Origin: Sulfurospirillum diekertiae
GTDB taxonomy: Bacteria; Campylobacterota; Campylobacteria; Campylobacterales; Sulfurospirillaceae
Length of the DNA: 64,000 nucleotides
Direction of reading: 5' to 3'
Assembly: GCF_011769985.2 (NCBI RefSeq)
Contig: NZ_CP039734.2
Span: forward strand, 2,356,001 to 2,420,000
The notes beneath the pieces are model-generated. The model was not told the origin of the DNA and ran no database searches. It saw only the letters and a program-made list of their open reading frames with translations. Positions 1 through 9,897 of the stretch are shown piece by piece. Every line of letters begins with the position of its first letter. The first letter of the stretch is position 1. The translations under genes and the position numbers were made by a program.

Positions 1-894
<894 letters not shown>

Positions 895-901
895 GAGTTT
901 A

Positions 902-929
902 CTCCATCTCTCTTGGCGGAGGGATGGAG
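902..929 (+). terminator. weak stem-loop after asparaginase
   Basis: CTCCATC (902-908) pairs with GATGGAG (923-929). No clean T-run follows, so it may be a weak terminator or a 3'-end stabiliser. Confidence 0.35.
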
Positions 930-945
930 AACTTTACATGTATGT

Positions 946-951
946 TATAAT
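946..951 (+). promoter_or_regulatory. -10 box upstream of sensor kinase
   Basis: A perfect TATAAT lies 27 bases before the kinase ATG in an AT-rich stretch. No good -35 is seen, which is normal for sigma70 promoters in Campylobacterota. A partial copy of the iterated palindrome (TTTACATGTATG, 933-944) sits just upstream. Confidence 0.45.
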
Positions 952-977
952 ATCTATAAAAAAGAGAACACATACTG

Positions 978-2828
978 ATGAAAAAATTGATATTATTTTT
1001 TTCTGTTCTTCTTTTCCTTAGCCAATCCTCTCTCTTTGCCCACGATAAAAAAATTCTTGTTATCAACTCCTATCATAAAGGTTTTCAGTGGAGCGATGAT
1101 GTTCTTTCAGGCATGGAAGAGGTCTTTTACAACCATCCTGAAATCACTATCAATATTTTATATATGGATTCTAAGCGTGTCAGTTCGGAAGAGTACTACG
1201 CCAAATTAAGAGAGCTTTATAAACTCCAACTCAAAAACCAAAAGTATGACCTCATCGTTGCTGTTGATAAATTTGCCTATGATTTTTTGATTAAATACTA
1301 CCATGAACTTTTTACAGATGAGCCTATCGTCTTTACGGGGCTTGAACAATTTTTTGTCGAAGATGTCCAAAAACAAGGGCTTGAAGATCGCATATATGGT
1401 ATTTTAGAAAAGCGATCTATCCCTGAGAGTATTCCCATGATCGCACGCATGATGCCCAATCTTAAAAAACTTTACATTATTAACGATGCAAGTGCCAATG
1501 GCGATGACTCTGAGCCGTTTATTCAACAAGCGATGAGTGAGCACAACAGTCAATTTGAGATCGAATACATCCGTCAATCCACACTTGAAGAACTTGAAGA
1601 ACGTTTTTCCAAGCCCAACAAAGATGAAGCAGTCTTTTTTGTTCGCTTTTATAATGATAAATATGGCAATCTGTATAAAAACAGCCAAATCGCATCCATG
1701 ATAAACAAAAGCGCTCTACCTGTTTTTATTACCGATACGCTTTTCATTGGTAAAGGAGCATTGGGCGGTAAACTTGTTCCTGTTAAAAATGTTGGTATTG
1801 CTACAGGCGAAATGGCGATTGATGTTTTAGATCAAAAAATTCCTCCTTTACATGTAATGACAATGGTGGATTATAGTTACCAATTTGATGTCCAAAAAAT
1901 TAAACAGTTTGAAGTCTATCCCAATGCAGCAGTCAAAGATTTTGAACTGGTCAATGCACCACTAACCTTTTTTGATAAACACCGTAAATTTATCGATGCT
2001 GTTTTTTTAATCTCCCCTTTTCTGCTCTTTCTCATTTTAGGTCTTATCCACAATATCTACATGCGCGTACGCAGTGAAAAAGAGCTCAAAGCGATTGAGC
2101 TGCAAAAAAACAAACACCAACAATTCATCATTCAACAATCTAAACTGGCTGAAATTGGTGAAGTTTTTTCTTCCATTGCCCACCAATGGAAAAATCCACT
2201 GGTAGAGATTGCCACCCTTACGCAAGAGCATTTTTATAACTATGAAGATGAAGGAGATGAGCAAAGTAACCAGTATGTGCATGACATTATGGTGCAAGTA
2301 CGTTATATGACAGATACCATCAATGACTTTCAAAAATTTATCATGCCCTCATCCACGAAAACCGTCTTTGATGTGAGTGAAGCCATTGATACTATGCTCA
2401 AAATCATCAATCACAATATCAAGTATAACTATATTGATGTGAGCATCGATATAAGCCATGCAACCAATCTCATGGTCAGTGGCTATAAAAATGAGTTTAT
2501 GCAAACCCTGCTCAATGTGGTGAACAATGCCAAAGATCAGATCAAAGAAAGCAGAGATGCCAAGCATATTCAACGAGGTTCTATTCGTATTATCATCTAC
2601 AATCACGCAAAAAATGTTATTATTGAAATCCATGACAATGCAGGGGGTATTCCCATTGAATGTATTGCAAATGTTTTTGATGCCTACTTTACCACCAAAG
2701 ATCATGGACATGGCATCGGACTTTATATGTCAAAGCTCATTATTGAAGATAAAATGGGCGGAAGAATTCAAGCAAGTAATGCAGATGATGGCGCTTGCTT
2801 TACAATTACCTTAGGAAACGCAACATGA
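978..2828 (+). CDS. Membrane sensor histidine kinase with periplasmic binding-protein-like domain
   Basis: Inner-membrane sensor kinase of 616 residues. A signal peptide or first membrane segment (1-21) is followed by a periplasmic ABC-substrate-binding-like region (about 25-330), a membrane helix (about 338-362) and a cytoplasmic transmitter. The H-box IAHQWKNPL (phospho-His about residue 401) is the variant common in Campylobacterota. The N-box is NVVNNAKDQI, and the G-boxes are DNAGGIP and GHGIGLYMSK. Its stop overlaps the start of the downstream regulator (ATGA), so the two are translationally coupled. The ligand is unknown. The sensor-domain type suggests a small solute, and the gene next to this pair is the end of the urea operon, on the opposite strand. 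Confidence 0.88.
   Translation: MKKLILFFSVLLFLSQSSLFAHDKKILVINSYHKGFQWSDDVLSGMEEVFYNHPEITINILYMDSKRVSSEEYYAKLRELYKLQLKNQKYDLIVAVDKFAYDFLIKYYHELFTDEPIVFTGLEQFFVEDVQKQGLEDRIYGILEKRSIPESIPMIARMMPNLKKLYIINDASANGDDSEPFIQQAMSEHNSQFEIEYIRQSTLEELEERFSKPNKDEAVFFVRFYNDKYGNLYKNSQIASMINKSALPVFITDTLFIGKGALGGKLVPVKNVGIATGEMAIDVLDQKIPPLHVMTMVDYSYQFDVQKIKQFEVYPNAAVKDFELVNAPLTFFDKHRKFIDAVFLISPFLLFLILGLIHNIYMRVRSEKELKAIELQKNKHQQFIIQQSKLAEIGEVFSSIAHQWKNPLVEIATLTQEHFYNYEDEGDEQSNQYVHDIMVQVRYMTDTINDFQKFIMPSSTKTVFDVSEAIDTMLKIINHNIKYNYIDVSIDISHATNLMVSGYKNEFMQTLLNVVNNAKDQIKESRDAKHIQRGSIRIIIYNHAKNVIIEIHDNAGGIPIECIANVFDAYFTTKDHGHGIGLYMSKLIIEDKMGGRIQASNADDGACFTITLGNAT
1847..1858. repeat. Iterated palindrome copy (TTTACATGTAAT)
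   Basis: Copy 1 of 21 of the 10-bp core TTACATGTAA. It lies inside the sensor kinase, read in the Leu-His-Val-Met frame. Confidence 0.7.
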
Positions 2829-3472
2829 AAATACTGGTTCTTGAAGATAACGAACGCCTTGCCAATGTCATCAAAAGTGTCCTGATTAAAGAAGGCTATC
2901 ATGTCGATCTTTTTCTGGATGGTGAAAAAGCATTGGATGCACTCAACAATGGCTATCACTGCTTTATCTTAGATATTAATGTCCCTTCCATCGATGGACT
3001 CTCTATCTTAGAGACGGTGCGTATCTACCATAAAGAGATTCCTGCCATCATCATGAGTTCGAACCACGATCTGGAGAAAATACAAGCTTCTTACGAGATC
3101 GGCTGTGATGATTACCTCAAAAAACCTTTCTTTATCTACGAATTGGTACAGAAGGTGAAAAAACTCTGTCACAAACCCTCTTCTACGATCGCTTTATGGA
3201 TCGGATATACCTATGACTATGTCAATCATCGCTTGTTTGATCCAAACAATGAAGAGATAAAATTGGCTAAAAAAGAGGGGAAATTTTTAGACCTTTTCAT
3301 CAAAGACAGGCACCGTGTCATTACATTTAGCGAACTGGAAGAGTATGTCTGGGAAGGGGAAGAGACGAGTATCCTTAACATGCGAGCTCTCATTAAACGG
3401 TTACGCAGAAAATTACCTGATGGAGCAATAGAGATGATTAAAGAGGTTGGATACAGGCTAGGAGAATTGTAA
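2825..3472 (+). CDS. OmpR-type response regulator
   Basis: Response regulator of 215 residues. The start is ATG 2825, which overlaps the kinase stop; a longer reading would extend back into the kinase gene without a ribosome site. The receiver domain spans about 1-115, with acidic pocket E7/D8, phospho-acceptor D50 in FILDINVPSIDG and the conserved Lys in YLKKPF. The C-terminal half (about 125-215) is a winged-helix effector ending GYRLGEL. It is cognate to the overlapping kinase. It is clearly paralogous to the regulator at 17811-18482 (same LDINVP and VWEG/VWDG landmarks). Target genes cannot be read from the sequence. Confidence 0.88.
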   Translation: MKILVLEDNERLANVIKSVLIKEGYHVDLFLDGEKALDALNNGYHCFILDINVPSIDGLSILETVRIYHKEIPAIIMSSNHDLEKIQASYEIGCDDYLKKPFFIYELVQKVKKLCHKPSSTIALWIGYTYDYVNHRLFDPNNEEIKLAKKEGKFLDLFIKDRHRVITFSELEEYVWEGEETSILNMRALIKRLRRKLPDGAIEMIKEVGYRLGEL

Positions 3473-3543
3473 ACTTTCAACCATTGTTTAAGCTTGATGA
3501 CCCCATGCACATATAGTATAGTAAACCCTGTATCCAGAACCCA

Positions 3544-4134
3544 TCACATGAGCGCTTCAATCCACATCACAAGTTTTTGGAAGCTTTCAGGTTCTTTATT
3601 GGACAAAAAGAGTGCTGGTTTATTTTTACGATTTTCACTGACATCCGTATGCATTTGAGCCATATCGACCCCTACGTAAGGCGCTAAATCCGTTTTATTG
3701 ACCACCAAAAGGTCACTGAAAAGCAGCCCTGCCCCTTTTTTGCGAGGAATATCCCCGCCTTGTGCAACATCTATCACATACATGTAATAATCAATCAACT
3801 CATACGAAAACGTTGCTGAAAGATTATCCCCGCCACTTTCAACAAAAAGAATGTCTAAAGGAAATTCCTTTTGAAGTGCTTCACAAGCTTTTTGATTCAT
3901 AGAAATATCATCACGAATTGCCGTATGCGGGCAGCCGCCTGTTTCAACCCCAATGATACGTTCACTTCCAATATCGAGCTTTCCTTTTAAGTAATTCGCA
4001 TCTTCCATCGTATAAATATCATTGGTCACAATGCCAATCGAATAGTTCGTTTTCAATAAGTTAGTGAGTGTTTCGATGATGGAAGTCTTGCCACTTCCAA
4101 CAGGCCCTGCTACACCGATTTTAATGGTAGCCAT
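3544..4134 (-). CDS. ureG: Urease accessory GTPase UreG
   Basis: SIMIBI-class GTPase that powers delivery of nickel to apo-urease with UreD, UreE and UreF. Its 196 residues match the family. The P-loop is GPVGSGKTS (about 10-18). The UreG nickel-binding signature ETGGCPHTAIRDD includes the conserved Cys-Pro-His, and VNKTDLAP is the guanine-specificity motif. It is the last gene of the urea operon, 10 bases after ureF. No convincing Rho-independent terminator follows in the 71-base gap to the convergent regulator gene. Confidence 0.96.
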   Translation of the reverse strand: MATIKIGVAGPVGSGKTSIIETLTNLLKTNYSIGIVTNDIYTMEDANYLKGKLDIGSERIIGVETGGCPHTAIRDDISMNQKACEALQKEFPLDILFVESGGDNLSATFSYELIDYYMYVIDVAQGGDIPRKKGAGLLFSDLLVVNKTDLAPYVGVDMAQMHTDVSENRKNKPALFLSNKEPESFQKLVMWIEALM

Positions 4135-4144
4135 ACGTTCTCCT

Positions 4145-4819
4145 TCATGTCATAAAAAGCTTAGGTTCACACACACGATGTTGATAAATAGTTTGTTCAA
4201 ATAATGGGTTAAAATTGCCCATCGTTGGAAAATGATGCTTTATTGCATCCAACAAAAAGTTATCCAACTCAAACAAAATTTCTTGAATATCCGAGGGCTT
4301 AATACGACTAATCTTTACAGCGCACATCGCAATTCCCATAAGATTTTTTTTGGCCCACATGACCAAAAACAACGCTTTATCCATCCCCAATTCAAAAGCA
4401 TACGTCGATAATACCGCCAATTCATTACCAACAGCATACTGCATTTTAATTGCATGAAAATAATCCTTGACTATGGCATGATGCGGTAAGGCTTCAATAT
4501 GCTTGAGATAATTACTGCCAATGTCATGCGAAGCTTGAGCAAAGGCATCGCTGAACATTGCTGAAAATTGGTAATCCAATCGTATCAGCACTTTAAGATT
4601 ATGCGCCAAGAGATTTTGATAACACTGTGCCACGAAAGGAAATTCACATTGCCTATATTGATCAACAATGTGATTTTCAAGATACTGCTTTAAACTCTCT
4701 TTATCGTGCACCATTCCTGAAACAACGTGGGATTCCAGTCCAAATGAGTGCACAAATGAACCTGACGGGAAAGCACTATCGAGTACCTGCATGAAACGAG
4801 CGATGGCTTCAATGGGCAT
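4145..4819 (-). CDS. ureF: Urease accessory protein UreF
   Basis: Component of the UreDFG nickel-insertion complex, thought to act as a GTPase-activating/gating factor for UreG. The N-terminal signature DSAFPSGSFVHSFGLES is diagnostic. I take ATG 4819 (224 residues), because a GGAAAAG ribosome site precedes it at good spacing. A GTG at 4834 would add five residues and overlap ureE further. The N-terminus overlaps the ureE 3' end, indicating coupled translation. Helical throughout and cytoplasmic. Confidence 0.93.
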   Translation of the reverse strand: MPIEAIARFMQVLDSAFPSGSFVHSFGLESHVVSGMVHDKESLKQYLENHIVDQYRQCEFPFVAQCYQNLLAHNLKVLIRLDYQFSAMFSDAFAQASHDIGSNYLKHIEALPHHAIVKDYFHAIKMQYAVGNELAVLSTYAFELGMDKALFLVMWAKKNLMGIAMCAVKISRIKPSDIQEILFELDNFLLDAIKHHFPTMGNFNPLFEQTIYQHRVCEPKLFMT

Positions 4820-5243
4820 GATGTGCTTTTCCACTGGGTTGAAAAAAATCGTGAATCAACTGCACATGAATACCCTGCTTTTCTTTGATACTTTCAATCA
4901 AAGGGTGCAAAGCAACATCGTTGAGCACCATGATCGTCAAAGGCATGATACAAATGGGCTGATGGCGATTTCCTATTTCATACGCGATATTTGCAAACGA
5001 GATGGCATCATCAAATCTCATCTGAATCACCTCATCCTTTCCTTTTTGAACACAAATACGGTACCCATCTTCACACACCAAAAGATCATTGGCATGAAGA
5101 TGGGAAGCACTGACTTTGAGGATAAATTCCACGCCTTTGTCACTTACTGCGGAGAGATGTGGCTTTTGCATATCGAACCAACCAAGAACGACAGCATCAT
5201 CCGCTTCGCCTTCGTGCATAATGTGCGTTACTTTCTTAATCAT
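4809..5243 (-). CDS. ureE: Urease nickel metallochaperone UreE
   Basis: Dimeric nickel chaperone of 144 residues that hands Ni to the UreG complex. It has the usual two domains: an N-terminal peptide-binding domain (about 1-70) and a metal-binding domain (about 75-144). The tail ends GKAHHAH, a short His-rich metal-binding terminus like that of Helicobacter. A conserved mid-domain His is seen at IGNRHQP. It lies 14 bases after ureC and overlaps ureF, inside the urea operon. Confidence 0.92.
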   Translation of the reverse strand: MIKKVTHIMHEGEADDAVVLGWFDMQKPHLSAVSDKGVEFILKVSASHLHANDLLVCEDGYRICVQKGKDEVIQMRFDDAISFANIAYEIGNRHQPICIMPLTIMVLNDVALHPLIESIKEKQGIHVQLIHDFFQPSGKAHHAH

Positions 5244-5257
5244 CTATATCTATGCTC

Positions 5258-6961
5258 CTAAAAGAGAAAATAGCGTTGAGTCATCGGCAAATGCGTCATC
5301 GCCTTAGAATGAATGATGTTTCCATTCACACGCACTTCATAGGTCTCTGGATTGACATGAATATCACCCACAAAATCATTGAGTTTCATAGATTTTTTAC
5401 TTAAATTTCGCGTGTTTTTAACCGCAACCAAACGCTTAGCAATATGCAATTTTTCCGCTAAATGATTTGTAATGGCCGCTTGAGAAGTAAAGATCACACT
5501 GATTTGACTGGGAGCCTTACCCAAAGAGCCAAACATTGGCCGATAAAAATTAGGTTCGGGCGTAGGAATGGAAGCATTGGAGTCACCCATCATACTCAGC
5601 GCAATAAAACCACCTTTTAAAATCATTGTGGGCTTTACGCCAAATAAGGCACGATCCCATAGAACTAAATCTGCCATTTTCCCCACCTCAACACTGCCAA
5701 CAAGTGTATCAATACCACATGCAACAGCTGGATTGATGGTGTATTTGGCGATATAGCGTTTAATGCGAAAATTATCGTTTCGCGCCGTGTCTTCTTCTAA
5801 GGAACCTCGTTGTGTCTTCATACTGTGTGCAACTTGCCATGTACGCATAATAACCTCGCCGACTCTTCCCATCGCTTGCGAATCTGAACTTGTCATAGAA
5901 ATTGCCCCAATATCGTGTAAAACATCCTCTGCTGCAATGGTATTGCCTCGAATCCGCGATTCGGCAAAGCTCACGTCTTCTGGGATTTTTGCACTCAGAT
6001 GATGGCATACCATTAACATATCCAAATGCTCTTCAATCGTGTTTTTGGTATACGGTAAGGTCGGATTGGTAGAGGAAGGCAAAATGCTCTCTAAACCCGC
6101 TACTTTCATAATGTCAGGAGCATGCCCTCCACCTGCACCTTCAGAATGAAAAGTATGAATTGTACGCCCTTTAAAGGCATTAATCGTATCATCCACAAAA
6201 CCTGATTCATTGAGCGTATCGGTATGAATGGCTACTTGAACATCCATATCATCGGCAACCTGTAAGCATGTGTCAATGGCGTGTGGTGTAGTACCCCAAT
6301 CTTCATGGAGTTTTAAACCCATTGCACCCCCTTCAATTTGGCTCTTAAGCGCTTCGTAACTGCTGGAGTTTCCTTTGCCCATAAACCCAAAGTTAAGTGG
6401 TAAATCATCCACCGATGCAATCATCTTCGCCAGATTCCACTCCCCCGGTGTGCAAGTAGTGGCATTGGTTCCTGTATTGGGTCCCGTACCGCCACCAATC
6501 ATCGTTGTGATGCCACTGGCAAGTGCTTCATGAATTTGCCCCGGTGAGATAAAATGGATATGTGAATCAATGCCCCCTGCGGTAATAATTTTGCCCTCCG
6601 CCGATAAAATCTCCGTATGCGCTCCTATTTCCAAGCCTTCGGTAATACCATCGCAATTATTGGGATTGCCACTTTTGCCAATAGCGCAAATAAGCCCTTC
6701 TTTGATGCCAATATCGGCTTTATAAATACCTGTATAATCCATAATAATTGCATTGGTAATAATCAAATCCGCACTGGCTATGGCCGTAGGCGACTGGCTC
6801 ATCCCATCTCGAATTGTCTTTCCACCACCAAATTTACTCTCTTCGCCGTAAACCGTATAATCTTTTTCAATCTCTGCGATTAAATCTGTATCCGCCAAAC
6901 GAAATCGGTCATTACATGTAGGCCCATACATTGATGCATATTTTGCTTTGGACAGTTTCAT
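5258..6961 (-). CDS. ureC: Urease alpha (catalytic) subunit
   Basis: Catalytic subunit of urease (urea to ammonia and carbamate), 567 residues; called UreB in Helicobacter. All nickel-centre residues are visible: HIH in [12 protein letters not shown], the carbamylated Lys in GLKLHEDWG, His in [10 protein letters not shown] and [13 protein letters not shown], and the Asp ligand in [11 protein letters not shown]. The flap His/Cys region MVCHHLS is present. The start overlaps the gamma/beta stop by four bases (ATGA). An intact active enzyme is predicted. No ureI channel gene is present; uptake is by the adjacent ABC transporter. Confidence 0.97.
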   Translation of the reverse strand: MKLSKAKYASMYGPTCNDRFRLADTDLIAEIEKDYTVYGEESKFGGGKTIRDGMSQSPTAIASADLIITNAIIMDYTGIYKADIGIKEGLICAIGKSGNPNNCDGITEGLEIGAHTEILSAEGKIITAGGIDSHIHFISPGQIHEALASGITTMIGGGTGPNTGTNATTCTPGEWNLAKMIASVDDLPLNFGFMGKGNSSSYEALKSQIEGGAMGLKLHEDWGTTPHAIDTCLQVADDMDVQVAIHTDTLNESGFVDDTINAFKGRTIHTFHSEGAGGGHAPDIMKVAGLESILPSSTNPTLPYTKNTIEEHLDMLMVCHHLSAKIPEDVSFAESRIRGNTIAAEDVLHDIGAISMTSSDSQAMGRVGEVIMRTWQVAHSMKTQRGSLEEDTARNDNFRIKRYIAKYTINPAVACGIDTLVGSVEVGKMADLVLWDRALFGVKPTMILKGGFIALSMMGDSNASIPTPEPNFYRPMFGSLGKAPSQISVIFTSQAAITNHLAEKLHIAKRLVAVKNTRNLSKKSMKLNDFVGDIHVNPETYEVRVNGNIIHSKAMTHLPMTQRYFLF

Positions 6962-7644
6962 GCCTTACTCCCTAAAAAGACGTTTAAGCGTTGCATTGCA
7001 ATTTCTTTGGTTTTGAGATCATCCAAATATCCTTCAACCAAACCATTAAATCCGCTGATATACCGTTTTCCACCATACGGAATTAAACTCACCTCTTTAA
7101 TGGAGCCTGGCTCAAAGCGAACCGAAGTTCCTGAGGGAATATTGAGTCTACACCCATATGCAGAGACTCTTTCAAACGATAATGCACGATTAACTTCAAA
7201 AAAATGATAGTGTGAGCCCACTTGAATGGGTCTGTCTCCCTCATTTTTAACCTCCAGAACATGGGCTTCTTTACCTTTGTTGAGTTCGATATCGCCTTCA
7301 TCAATCAAATATTCTCCTGGTAAGCCCGTCGTTGAAGCATCTATAGCGATGGGTTGATGCACGGTGACAAGCTTTGTGCCATCATTAAAGGTCGCTTCGG
7401 TTTGCACCATTTCCATCATAGAAGCGACTCCTTCCATGACATCTGTATGGCTTAAAATATGCCGTGCACTGACCATAAGCTCCGCCACACTTTTACCTTC
7501 TCTCGCACCCTCTAAAATGAAGGCGCTAATGATCGCCACAGCCTCTGGAAAATTAAGTTTGAGTCCTTTTGCTTTTCGCTCCCACGCTAATTGTGAAGCA
7601 GTGTAAATCATCAATTTTTCTTGTTCACGATATGTTAAAAACAC
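6958..7644 (-). CDS. ureA: Fused urease gamma-beta subunit
   Basis: A 228-residue structural subunit in which the gamma (about 1-100) and beta (about 130-228) chains, separate in most bacteria, are one protein as in Helicobacter UreA. The gamma part shows [21 protein letters not shown]; the beta part shows [16 protein letters not shown] and the [10 protein letters not shown] segment. The start at 7644 matches the family N-terminus and is preceded by an AAAGGAGAAAA ribosome site. It overlaps ureC by four bases. The fusion is a lineage feature, not an artefact. Confidence 0.95.
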   Translation of the reverse strand: MFLTYREQEKLMIYTASQLAWERKAKGLKLNFPEAVAIISAFILEGAREGKSVAELMVSARHILSHTDVMEGVASMMEMVQTEATFNDGTKLVTVHQPIAIDASTTGLPGEYLIDEGDIELNKGKEAHVLEVKNEGDRPIQVGSHYHFFEVNRALSFERVSAYGCRLNIPSGTSVRFEPGSIKEVSLIPYGGKRYISGFNGLVEGYLDDLKTKEIAMQRLNVFLGSKA

Positions 7645-7656
7645 TGTTTTTCTCCT

Positions 7657-8409
7657 TTACCATTTGCCAAGATGAAACTTAGCTTTTTGATTGATTGTAC
7701 GATAAATTTGCCATGCCTGCGTCACCTTTTTTTTCACTTCCACCATGCTTGAACCTGAAAAAAGTCCTAAAAGCATTTGACGATTTTGGGTATAGCCAAA
7801 GCAGCCAAGTTGTGCATCAAAACAGTTCTTTGCATACGCTTCCAAATGAGCACATTTAACATACACTTTGGCAAAAATCATCTGGGAAGCATGATGGCGT
7901 ATCAGATACGATTTTATGACTTCCTTGCTTAAATCAAATGCTTCGTGGTACTCTAAAACACCTTCAATACTAAAACGATTGCGTATCACTATACGTTCAA
8001 AATCATACGCTTCGAAGCTTCTACCATGGGTTAAAATATCGCTGTAAAAGAAGTCAGAATTTTTGGAAGCTTTTACATGTAAACATTGAATGAGCTTGGC
8101 ACCTTGAAACAAAATCATCTCGTCATTCATATATTCAAGATTGGAGGAGACTAAATCAAGCTGAATCGCATGAATACCAAATTGCCCCTGCGGAGAAGGA
8201 TAGACTTTCGTTGCCGATTCACTGGCCACAATACAGCTCGATTGTTGCAGTGAGAAATGAGTTTTAATACGATCCTTAGGGAAAATGCCTTCACCGATAG
8301 AAAGCAACTTTACATAGTTTTCCCCTTCATTGAAATGAAAATACCGTGAAGGCAATGTTAGCTTTTGAAGATCAAATCGGTTATGATCAAACGTAATGCT
8401 AACACTCAT
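7657..8409 (-). CDS. ureD: Urease accessory protein UreD (UreH)
   Basis: Scaffold of the UreDFG nickel-insertion complex, 250 residues. Family landmarks are an SRYFHFNEG start region, an FSLQQSSCIVASESATKVYPS segment and a C-terminal LGCFGYTQNRQMLLGLFSG region. It lies two bases after urtE and 12 bases before the gamma/beta gene, a position ahead of the structural genes unlike the terminal ureH of Helicobacter. An exact iterated palindrome is embedded at 8072-8083. Confidence 0.9.
   Translation of the reverse strand: MSVSITFDHNRFDLQKLTLPSRYFHFNEGENYVKLLSIGEGIFPKDRIKTHFSLQQSSCIVASESATKVYPSPQGQFGIHAIQLDLVSSNLEYMNDEMILFQGAKLIQCLHVKASKNSDFFYSDILTHGRSFEAYDFERIVIRNRFSIEGVLEYHEAFDLSKEVIKSYLIRHHASQMIFAKVYVKCAHLEAYAKNCFDAQLGCFGYTQNRQMLLGLFSGSSMVEVKKKVTQAWQIYRTINQKAKFHLGKW
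8072..8083. repeat. Iterated palindrome, perfect 12-mer
   Basis: TTTACATGTAAA inside ureD; on the coding strand it is read as Leu-His-Val-Lys. Confidence 0.8.
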
Positions 8410-8411
8410 GG

Positions 8412-9116
8412 CTAAACAGAGAGATACTGGGTTACGGTGGTATCGTTTAGGTCAGCCATCTCACCGTGGGCAACCAAAGTGCCACGCTCTAAAATATTAA
8501 AATGATCACCATATTTTCGCGCAAACGGTAATTTTTGCTCAATCAGCATGATCGTGAGTTTCTCTTCATGCGTTAAATAGTGAATTACGCCCCCTATTTG
8601 TTGAACGATATTGGGTTGAATTCCTTCCGATGGCTCATCCAAAATTAAAAGTTTGGGTTCAAGACACAATGCACGAGCAATGGCTAATTGCTGCTGTTGC
8701 CCGCCTGACAAATCGCCACCTTTTCGCTTCAGCATCTCTTTAAGCACAGGAAAGAGTTCGTAAATTTTCTCTGGTACCTTACGCAATTTATTGCGATTGC
8801 CAAGCAATCCAATGTCAAGATTTTCTTTCACACTCAACTGCGGGAAAATTTCTCTGCCTTGCGGCACATAGCCGATGCCCAACCCAGCTCTCTTATCAGC
8901 TCCCAATTTGGAGATGTCAGATCCTTCATAATAAATTGCACCCTCCCTGAGAGGCAAAAGTCCCATAATGACTTTGGCAAGTGTCGTTTTACCTACACCA
9001 TTTCTTCCCATAATGCAGGTACATCTTGAGGGGGATATTTCAAAACTCAGTCCTCTTAAAGTATGGCTTTGTCCGTAATATTGATGGATATTTTCCAAAC
9101 GTATCATCTCATTCAC
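8412..9116 (-). CDS. urtE: Urea ABC transporter ATP-binding protein UrtE
   Basis: LivF-like ATPase of 234 residues in a five-component urea importer. Walker A is GRNGVGKTTL, the signature is LSGGQQQQLAIARAL and Walker B is LLILDEPSEGIQP. The GIQPNIVQQIG continuation is characteristic of UrtE. It overlaps urtD by eight bases and is followed directly by ureD, tying urea import to urease assembly. Confidence 0.94.
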   Translation of the reverse strand: MNEMIRLENIHQYYGQSHTLRGLSFEISPSRCTCIMGRNGVGKTTLAKVIMGLLPLREGAIYYEGSDISKLGADKRAGLGIGYVPQGREIFPQLSVKENLDIGLLGNRNKLRKVPEKIYELFPVLKEMLKRKGGDLSGGQQQQLAIARALCLEPKLLILDEPSEGIQPNIVQQIGGVIHYLTHEEKLTIMLIEQKLPFARKYGDHFNILERGTLVAHGEMADLNDTTVTQYLSV

Positions 9117-9897
9117 CTAAATAGACTTTGCGAACTTTTTCGTTCTCTTGGATCATTTTCATTGGACCTTCTGCTAAAACGGAACCTTCATGCAAGACGG
9201 TCACTTTTTTAGCAATTTTTCGAATGAACTCCATATCATGTTCTACCACAACCACACTGTGCTCTTTGGCCAAATCAGTCAATATTTCCCCTGTTTTTTC
9301 CACTTCGCCAGGCGTCATACCCGCAACCGGCTCATCCACCAACAACAATTTAGGACTTTGCATCAAAAGCATTCCGATTTCCAACCACTGCTTTTGTCCG
9401 TGCGATAAAATCCCAGCAGGGGTATGATACAACGCTTGCAAACCAATCAGTTCCATTGTTTTTTCAATCGATATTTTCTCTTCAGGTTGTAATGTAGCAA
9501 AGAGTGTTTTAAAAAAACGTTTATCGGCTTTCATCGCCAATTCTAAATTCTCAAAGACGGTGTGATACTCAAATACTGTTGGCTTTTGAAATTTGCGCCC
9601 GATACCGAGTTGCGCAATGGAAGGTTCATCCATTTCACGTAAATTAGTGATCTGTCCAAAGATGACTTGCCCTTCATCGGGCTTTGTTTTACCCGTGATT
9701 ACATCCATCATAGTTGATTTACCAGCACCATTGGCTCCGATAATACAGCGCAACTCTTGGTATTCTATCGTCAAAGACAACGCATTGAGGGCTTTAAAAC
9801 CATCAAAACTGACCGTAACATTGTCTAAATATAAAATACGATCGCCCTTTTTAAATGTCTCAGGATCATCGTATGTGTGAGGTTTAAGCACGTGCAT
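9109..9897 (-). CDS. urtD: Urea ABC transporter ATP-binding protein UrtD
   Basis: LivG-like ATPase, 262 residues from ATG 9897. This start is chosen because AAAGGAG lies at ideal spacing; a longer reading would extend implausibly into urtC. Walker A is GANGAGKSTMM, the signature region is LSHGQKQWLEIGMLL (the SHGQ form typical of UrtD), and Walker B is LLLVDEPVAGMTP. The start codon lies inside the last codons of urtC (14-base overlap), so translation is coupled. Confidence 0.94.
   Translation of the reverse strand: MHVLKPHTYDDPETFKKGDRILYLDNVTVSFDGFKALNALSLTIEYQELRCIIGANGAGKSTMMDVITGKTKPDEGQVIFGQITNLREMDEPSIAQLGIGRKFQKPTVFEYHTVFENLELAMKADKRFFKTLFATLQPEEKISIEKTMELIGLQALYHTPAGILSHGQKQWLEIGMLLMQSPKLLLVDEPVAGMTPGEVEKTGEILTDLAKEHSVVVVEHDMEFIRKIAKKVTVLHEGSVLAEGPMKMIQENEKVRKVYLGE

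Noticed and set aside
2527-2814. Alternative-frame open stretch inside the sensor kinase
   Set aside because: It overlaps the conserved ATPase domain, which is clearly coded in the main frame.
3448-3536. Perfect 10-bp inverted repeat TGGATACAGG / CCTGTATCCA around the response-regulator 3' end
   Set aside because: The arms are 69 bases apart with no T-run; one arm is in coding sequence. Could be chance, so not called a terminator.
4791-5261. Long plus-strand open frame across ureE/ureF
   Set aside because: It is the antisense shadow of ureE and the ureF start, with poor codon pattern and no ribosome site.
6958-7644. Urease gamma-beta fusion as an assembly artefact
   Set aside because: The same fusion is normal in Helicobacter-type ureases, and both halves are in one clean frame.
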